Positions 24,634 to 27,737 of a stretch of DNA of 27,737 bases are shown here, in pieces (within the stretch, counting starts at the first letter, position 1; each line of letters begins with the position of its first letter). Made by a program: the position numbers and the translations under genes. Source of the DNA: a virus; the IMG/VR virus record IMGVR_UViG_3300013116_000265, positions 1-27,737 of that record. One strand, 5' to 3'. The notes below the pieces were generated by a model. It did no database searches. It was not told where the DNA came from and saw only the letters and a list, made by a program, of their open reading frames with translations.

Positions 24634-24967
24634 CTTGAATTTCCCTTAGTTTTTCTTCGAGCTGGACCGCTAAGATGCCAGCTGCTGTATAGTGTAAGCA
24701 TTGACCTACTGCCATTCTTGCTTTGAGTTCTTCGCTTTTGAATTCGGTGAACGGTATGTTGGTCTCACCGCTGCGGATGAAGGCTAACACATGTTTTGAC
24801 TCATTCTTGCATGAAGAGTTGAATTCATCGAAATATTTGCGTGCGAGGTTTATCGCTTTTTTCTCTTCTTTGGATATTTCACCGACTTCCGGCCTCTCAA
24901 AATTGCTGATCTTGGTGCCAGGCGTAAAAAAACTCATCCGGGGCCAAGTGTTTTTTTGATTGCTCAT
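24620..24967 (-). CDS. Hypothetical protein upstream of the repressor (115 aa)
   Basis: The ATG overlaps the previous TGA as ATGA at 24967, and the end overlaps the repressor start, so it is cotranscribed with it. The protein is helical and charged, with two internal Cys and the segment LHYTAAGILAVQLEEKLREIQ near its C-terminus. No membrane segment or DNA-binding motif is seen. Its constant pairing with the repressor is the only clue: it could be an antirepressor or a partner that modulates repression. The family is not recognised. Confidence 0.65.
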   Translation of the reverse strand: MSNQKNTWPRMSFFTPGTKISNFERPEVGEISKEEKKAINLARKYFDEFNSSCKNESKHVLAFIRSGETNIPFTEFKSEELKARMAVGQCLHYTAAGILAVQLEEKLREIQDDSD

Positions 24968-25155
24968 GGTTGTGTCCGTTGATTTTCAGAAAATAAAATT
25001 TCTAACGCTCTAGGAGCGCCATTTTGAGAATTTCTAACGATGTAGGAAGAGGCAATTATTTTGCCGATTGCTGCATATGCGACGAGTTGCTCGAAGCTGT
25101 CTTTTTCGAGATTCTCGGCAATGCTCGCGAGCTTCGCGATTTTTTCAGTTTTCAT
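24964..25155 (-). CDS. Small hypothetical protein overlapping the 24-bp repeats (63 aa)
   Basis: The ATG at 25155 lacks a clear Shine-Dalgarno sequence, but the stop overlaps the next gene as ATGA. Residues 1-40 are helical (KTEKIAKLASIAENLEKDSF). The C-terminal 25 residues are encoded by the two repeat copies at 24996-25047, so the repeat may constrain the protein end, or the short gene may itself be mainly a regulatory stretch. Real coding is likely but not certain. The family is unknown. Confidence 0.5.
   Translation of the reverse strand: MKTEKIAKLASIAENLEKDSFEQLVAYAAIGKIIASSYIVRNSQNGAPRALEILFSENQRTQP
24996..25047. repeat. 24-bp repeat copy B1 and diverged tandem copy B2
   Basis: B1 (24996-25019) carries the dyad CGCTC-TAG-GAGCG after AAATTTCTAA. 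B2 (from 25029) repeats AATTTCTAACG and TAGGA 32 bases later, about three helical turns. Both lie 29-80 bases upstream of the start of the repressor operon's 115-aa gene, a typical operator position. Confidence 0.75.
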
Positions 25156-25169
25156 AGATTAGCCCATTA

Positions 25170-25337
25170 TTATTTGCATGGTTCGAGTTCCCGGTAATCG
25201 GGCCATATTTGATAGATGCATACATTCTCAAAATATAGGCGCTCTGCTTCGCGCTCGGCTTCCAGATCTGAAGTACTAGCAAAAGCATATAGCGCGAGCA
25301 CTGCTAGAAGCGCAGCACTGCCTTTTAACGGTTTCAT
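25170..25337 (-). CDS. Small secreted or membrane-anchored Cys protein (55 aa)
   Basis: The start is the ATG at 25337, with GAGGT about ten bases upstream; a TTG 15 bases further is the only alternative. Residues 1-22 form a signal-like segment, with basic MKPLKG, hydrophobic SAALLAVLALYAFA and then STS. Residues 24-34 are an acidic/basic helix (DLEAEREAERL), followed by a conserved-looking tail with two Cys (40 and 54) in C-IYQIWPDYRELEP-C. Similar tiny proteins with a C-x-Y-x-x-W-P-D-Y-R motif recur in marine phages, from memory. Its role is unknown; periplasmic superinfection exclusion or lysis regulation are possible. Confidence 0.65.
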   Translation of the reverse strand: MKPLKGSAALLAVLALYAFASTSDLEAEREAERLYFENVCIYQIWPDYRELEPCK

Positions 25338-25574
25338 AGTGTAATACCTCAATTATCAGCGTTAATGCATATAAACGGCCTAAACTGGCCGAAAATAGGC
25401 AATTAAGAGAGAAAAGCGCAATTTTCGAGCTCACTAGGAGCGATTACAGCGATTTTCCCGGTTCACTTGATGCGATAGTAGGGCCAAATTATCGGCCCTC
25501 ATATCGGCTTATATGCATTCGTATGATTTAACGCATATACAAAAGCCGACTGCTTTGCAGCAATCGGCTTTAAT
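25338..25574. promoter_or_regulatory. Intergenic region dense in short repeats and hairpins
   Basis: AATGCATATA occurs at 25364-25373, again inverted at 25510-25519, and as AACGCATATA at 25530-25539; the last two form an inverted repeat. Two GC hairpins, CGGCC/GGCCG (25375-25390) and AGGGCC/GGCCCT (about 25481-25500), lie between. A relative of the 24-bp repeat with CTAGGAGCG lies at 25434-25442. No gene is present. It is probably a promoter/operator region for the genes to its left; an origin is possible. Confidence 0.55.
25542..25571 (-). terminator. Hairpin terminator after the early gene block
   Basis: AAAGCCGA (25542-25549) pairs with TCGGCTTT (25564-25571), and an inner CTGC/GCAG stem closes a three-base loop. 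On the - strand it ends in CGGCTTTTG, a short T-run, immediately after the stop of the 74-aa gene. It could also work weakly on the + strand. Confidence 0.65.
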
Positions 25575-25799
25575 CTAGGCGCTCGTATCGTAATCAGTCG
25601 ATTTGAGCGTGCGCGTGATATGCGCCGTCCATGTAGCTGTATAGTTGATTATTTGACCATAGAAAGCGGCCGCTTCTTTATAGTCGCTGAATGGTCGATA
25701 GTCATCGGAAAATCCCCCATTGCTAAGCTTGGTGGTCCAACACACTAAATAAGATCCACGGCGCTTATTCTGCTGCTTTGGTTTTTGATCTTGCTTCAT
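25575..25799 (-). CDS. Hypothetical early protein (74 aa)
   Basis: The start is taken as the ATG at 25799, which overlaps the preceding TGA as ATGA; a start 27 bases earlier is possible. The N-terminus is basic and Gln/Lys-rich (MKQDQKPKQQNKRRG). It is followed by a compact alpha/beta segment (SYLVCWTTKLSNGGFSDDY, then FSDYKEAAAFYGQI) of a kind seen in small phage proteins. The last gene before a hairpin terminator, it ends the early block. Family and function are not recognised. Confidence 0.6.
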   Translation of the reverse strand: MKQDQKPKQQNKRRGSYLVCWTTKLSNGGFSDDYRPFSDYKEAAAFYGQIINYTATWTAHITRTLKSTDYDTSA

Positions 25800-26218
25800 T
25801 GCCATTGCCCGCCAATTAGTTTCCATGTTTCGACTGCAGCGGAATTAAGTAACTGCGTCATTGTTATCCCGGTTTCTCCCCGCTTGTCTAATTCTTCAGC
25901 GCGTCCGGTTGCATCGGTTTCGCTATCAAAAATATCCAAATTGGGAGCGGTAAAATTGTTAGAGTCATAGCCGATTTGCCATTCGGTTTTTTCCACTAAT
26001 TCGTCAAAGCTATTTATTTCGGGATTCTTGGAAATAGTGAATGACTTCGAAATTTCAATGTGTCCATCAGGGTGAACATCATCGAGAAAAGAAGCCAATA
26101 CTGTATTAGCTTCATAATCGCCTAACGTGCCGTCTAATCTTTCGACGATATCGGGCTGACATTTAGCAATTAACCATTCGTATAAAGTTTTGTATTTATC
26201 TTGCTCTCGTAAACTCAT
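25796..26218 (-). CDS. Hypothetical acidic early protein (140 aa)
   Basis: GAGGAG lies ten bases before the ATG at 26218, one base after the previous stop. The product is acidic (many Asp/Glu) and single-domain, beginning with a helix (REQDKYKTLYEWLIAKCQPDIVE) and ending in VETWKLIGGQWQ. No membrane segment and no motif of a known enzyme or anti-restriction protein was seen, although acidic DNA-mimic proteins are common in this genome position. The family is not recognised; its role in host takeover is inference from location. Confidence 0.65.
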   Translation of the reverse strand: MSLREQDKYKTLYEWLIAKCQPDIVERLDGTLGDYEANTVLASFLDDVHPDGHIEISKSFTISKNPEINSFDELVEKTEWQIGYDSNNFTAPNLDIFDSETDATGRAEELDKRGETGITMTQLLNSAAVETWKLIGGQWQ

Positions 26219-26219
26219 G

Positions 26220-26417
26220 CTAACGTGCTCCTCTTAATGATTCGTATAACGAAATTTCTTTTTCTAAATGGTTTATTTCGTTTTCAATTAGTGCTTTTGT
26301 AATAGGTGAAAATGGTGGTTCACCATCGCAAATGCCGGGATTATTGAAATCATTAACACTTTCTAAATCACTTTTTAATAATTTAAGATTTGTTTCCAAA
26401 TGGGCTTCTGTGTTCAT
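26220..26417 (-). CDS. Small coiled-coil hypothetical protein (65 aa)
   Basis: AAGGGGA lies eight bases before the ATG at 26417, which shares a base with the stop of the GP88-like gene (TAATG). Two helices with leucine spacing (LETNLKLLKSDLESVN and IENEINHLEKEISLYESL) are separated by a Pro/Gly-rich loop, giving a helical-hairpin appearance. The family is not recognised. Tight coupling to the GP88-like gene suggests a shared role. Confidence 0.65.
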   Translation of the reverse strand: MNTEAHLETNLKLLKSDLESVNDFNNPGICDGEPPFSPITKALIENEINHLEKEISLYESLRGAR

Positions 26418-27274
26418 TAGTGTATCCCCTTGTCGCTAGCAATAAGCGAATTTAATTTATTGAATGATTCAGGATTGAAGAAAAAAGAATTGTTTTTGTT
26501 TTCGGCTTCGCGCTGCGCTTTGCTCGATCCTTTGCGAGTCAATGCGCCAAATGCTCCCCGTCGATCAAGAAAGCGTAGGTCTGTAGTATCAAAATTGTCG
26601 AGATTGCCAGGCGTTTTAAATTCGCCTGGTAAATTTTTGGTATTGAAAGCTATTGCAGTGTTAATCCCGGCATTGATTGCCTTTGCAGTGTTCTTAATCG
26701 AGCGAGCATTAAACGCCGAACCGGAATAAGTTAAATGGTAGTTTGGTAGTTTGTTCTTGATAACGCGGCTATATAGCTTAGTGTAATCGTAATGCATTAC
26801 ATCGGGATTCGCTTGTATAACATCGGTCCAATCAATGTCACTAGTTCCATTTAGGCGAATAGCTAGCGCTTTACCATGCTTCTTAGCGGCGCGCTCTATT
26901 TCATTTATTAATGCTGCTTTGAATAGCTTAGGAAATAGCAAATATAAAACGGTGCGCTTTGCCATTGCGTCGCGCCCTACTGGCATACCAAGCTGGCCCG
27001 ATTGATATAAGCAGCCATCAGCGCAGCCAGCACTTTTAGCAGCTGGGCAAATTGTAGTTTTTGCAATGGCATTATGCGGGAATAGATACATCACTTTGGT
27101 AATGATCTTTTTCGCTTCGCCTTTTTCGACTTTCTTACTACTGCCTAGTAATTGCATTGGCTTTACTAGGTAATCGATATTATCGAAACACCATTGCTTA
27201 GCTGTATTGGTTAATAGATCGCTCGCAATGACTAGCACGAGCATTCGAAAAGCTGAGTAGTTGGATCTAAACAT
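26417..27274 (-). CDS. GP88-like Cys-motif phage protein (285 aa)
   Basis: The ATG at 27274 has AAAGGGGAA upstream, which is also the start of a candidate phage promoter. Residues 76-88 give CPAAKSAGCADGC (C-x7-C-x3-C), followed by LYQSGQLGM and, near 140-149, IRLNGTSDIDW. The later YDYTKLYSRV and YHLTYSGS segments complete the pattern of the phage/plasmid 'gene product 88' family. The closely spaced Cys may bind a metal or Fe-S cluster, but the family has no established biochemical role that I know of. It is the first gene after the methyltransferase and probably an early gene. Confidence 0.8.
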   Translation of the reverse strand: MFRSNYSAFRMLVLVIASDLLTNTAKQWCFDNIDYLVKPMQLLGSSKKVEKGEAKKIITKVMYLFPHNAIAKTTICPAAKSAGCADGCLYQSGQLGMPVGRDAMAKRTVLYLLFPKLFKAALINEIERAAKKHGKALAIRLNGTSDIDWTDVIQANPDVMHYDYTKLYSRVIKNKLPNYHLTYSGSAFNARSIKNTAKAINAGINTAIAFNTKNLPGEFKTPGNLDNFDTTDLRFLDRRGAFGALTRKGSSKAQREAENKNNSFFFNPESFNKLNSLIASDKGIH

Positions 27275-27278
27275 TTGT

Positions 27279-27297
27279 TTCCCCTTTTAGTGGTCCC
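27279..27297 (-). promoter_or_regulatory. Candidate phage (T3/T7-class) promoter before the GP88-like gene
   Basis: The - strand reads GGGACCACTAAAAGGGGAA, preceded by AATT as in the T3 consensus. Expected +1 is the first G of GGGG (27284), so the leader would be only GGGGAAACAA before the ATG at 27274. It is nearly identical to the element at 22529-22546 and intergenic. Confidence 0.68.
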
Positions 27298-27299
27298 AA

Positions 27300-27737
27300 T
27301 TAATTTATTGATGGTTTTAGAAAAAGTGATAGAAGCGCCTCGGTGATTTTGACGGGCTGCAGATAGTCAACAGATTGGCCAAGTATTTCGTGCGCTGTTG
27401 TTTTTGGTAGATTGTCGATCAAGTGCGCTGGCGCTGATTTAACGCGAGCGTGTTCGATAGGAGTTAATAAGCGTTCCATACCATCAGCGCGCACTATGAA
27501 TGGCTCAGTACTACGCTTCTTGTTGTAGAATCTGCCTATAGTGCCGCATTCGGTCTCGCTACCATTTAGCAGCTGGCGCTTAAATCCTTTTCCTGCTTTT
27601 GCATCGCGCTTGGCTTTCTCTTTTAGGTAGTCATTTTCGGCCCATAATTCGGGATCTACTTGGTTTTCAAGAATGCTTGCAATGGTGCGCGTGTTAACTT
27701 GTCCCGCTGGAATCTCGAAGGATTCAGGCGCGAGTCC
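27300..27737 (-). CDS. C5-cytosine DNA methyltransferase, C-terminal part (window edge)
   Basis: The frame is open from the window edge to the TAA at 27300-27302, giving about 145 residues; the start and the catalytic Cys domain lie beyond the window. The end carries RLLTPIEHARVKSAPAHLID, then TAHEILGQSVDYLQPVKITEAL. This matches the L-T-P-x-E-x-A-R-x-x-x-x-P...LGQSV C-terminal motifs (IX-X region) of Dcm-type enzymes. Upstream there is a Lys-rich segment (ENDYLKEKAKRDAKAGKG) and GTIGRFYNKKRSTEPFIV, perhaps the end of the target-recognition domain. No restriction enzyme gene is in view, so it may protect phage DNA as an orphan enzyme. Confidence 0.82.
   Translation of the reverse strand, partial: GLAPESFEIPAGQVNTRTIASILENQVDPELWAENDYLKEKAKRDAKAGKGFKRQLLNGSETECGTIGRFYNKKRSTEPFIVRADGMERLLTPIEHARVKSAPAHLIDNLPKTTAHEILGQSVDYLQPVKITEALLSLFLKPSIN

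Noticed and set aside
1-27737. CRISPR arrays, insertion sequences, rRNA and tRNA genes
   Set aside because: No regularly spaced direct repeats with spacers, no transposase, and no tRNA cloverleaf or rRNA sequence were seen.

Overview
The window is part of the genome of a podovirus with a T7-type core, and it looks temperate. The evidence is a single-subunit T7-type RNA polymerase, a T7-type family A DNA polymerase, a gp4-like primase-helicase, a gp2.5-like ssDNA-binding protein and a 5'-3' exonuclease. These sit next to a tyrosine integrase and an HTH repressor. The composition and the tail-fibre and chaperone types resemble marine podoviruses of Proteobacteria. The sequence does not identify the host. 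Terminase, portal, capsid and tail-tube genes are absent and presumably lie left of position 1.

Layout: positions 3-11619 (+ strand) hold the end of the structural module. In order these are a partial tail fibre with AET heptad repeats, three further fibre or receptor-binding candidates, a tail-fibre chaperone-like protein, a small membrane protein, a coiled-coil virion protein, a GNAT-fold protein in the place of T7 gp13, and four genes in the position of the T7 internal virion (ejection) proteins. A rho-independent terminator at 11651-11681 closes this module. Everything right of it is on the - strand and converges on the same point. From right to left it holds an early/accessory region (C5-cytosine methyltransferase, GP88-like Cys protein, small unknown genes), a lysogeny module (repressor, integrase), the RNA polymerase, two small unknown genes, and a tightly overlapping replication/recombination operon. 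That operon runs ssDNA-binding protein, RusA, endonuclease VII, small Cys protein, primase-helicase, DNA polymerase, unknown 231-aa protein, exonuclease, DUF3310 and M15 peptidase.

Regulation: two near-identical - strand elements, GGACCACTWAAAGGGGAA, lie at 22529-22546 and 27279-27297. They resemble T3/T7-class promoters and are the best candidates for sites used by the encoded RNA polymerase. One sits just before a hairpin terminator and the polymerase gene. The other sits directly before the GP88-like gene, where its initiating G-run also forms the Shine-Dalgarno sequence. A 24-bp imperfect repeat occurs before the integrase and before the repressor operon, with a diverged relative before the next gene block. 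This suggests repressor operators, or less likely recombination sites.

The most unusual points are the convergent gene order (classical T7-like phages are transcribed in one direction), the coupled pair of different Holliday-junction nucleases, the apparent endonuclease VII-HTH fusion, the promoter-terminator arrangement at the polymerase gene, and the repeat family around the repressor.
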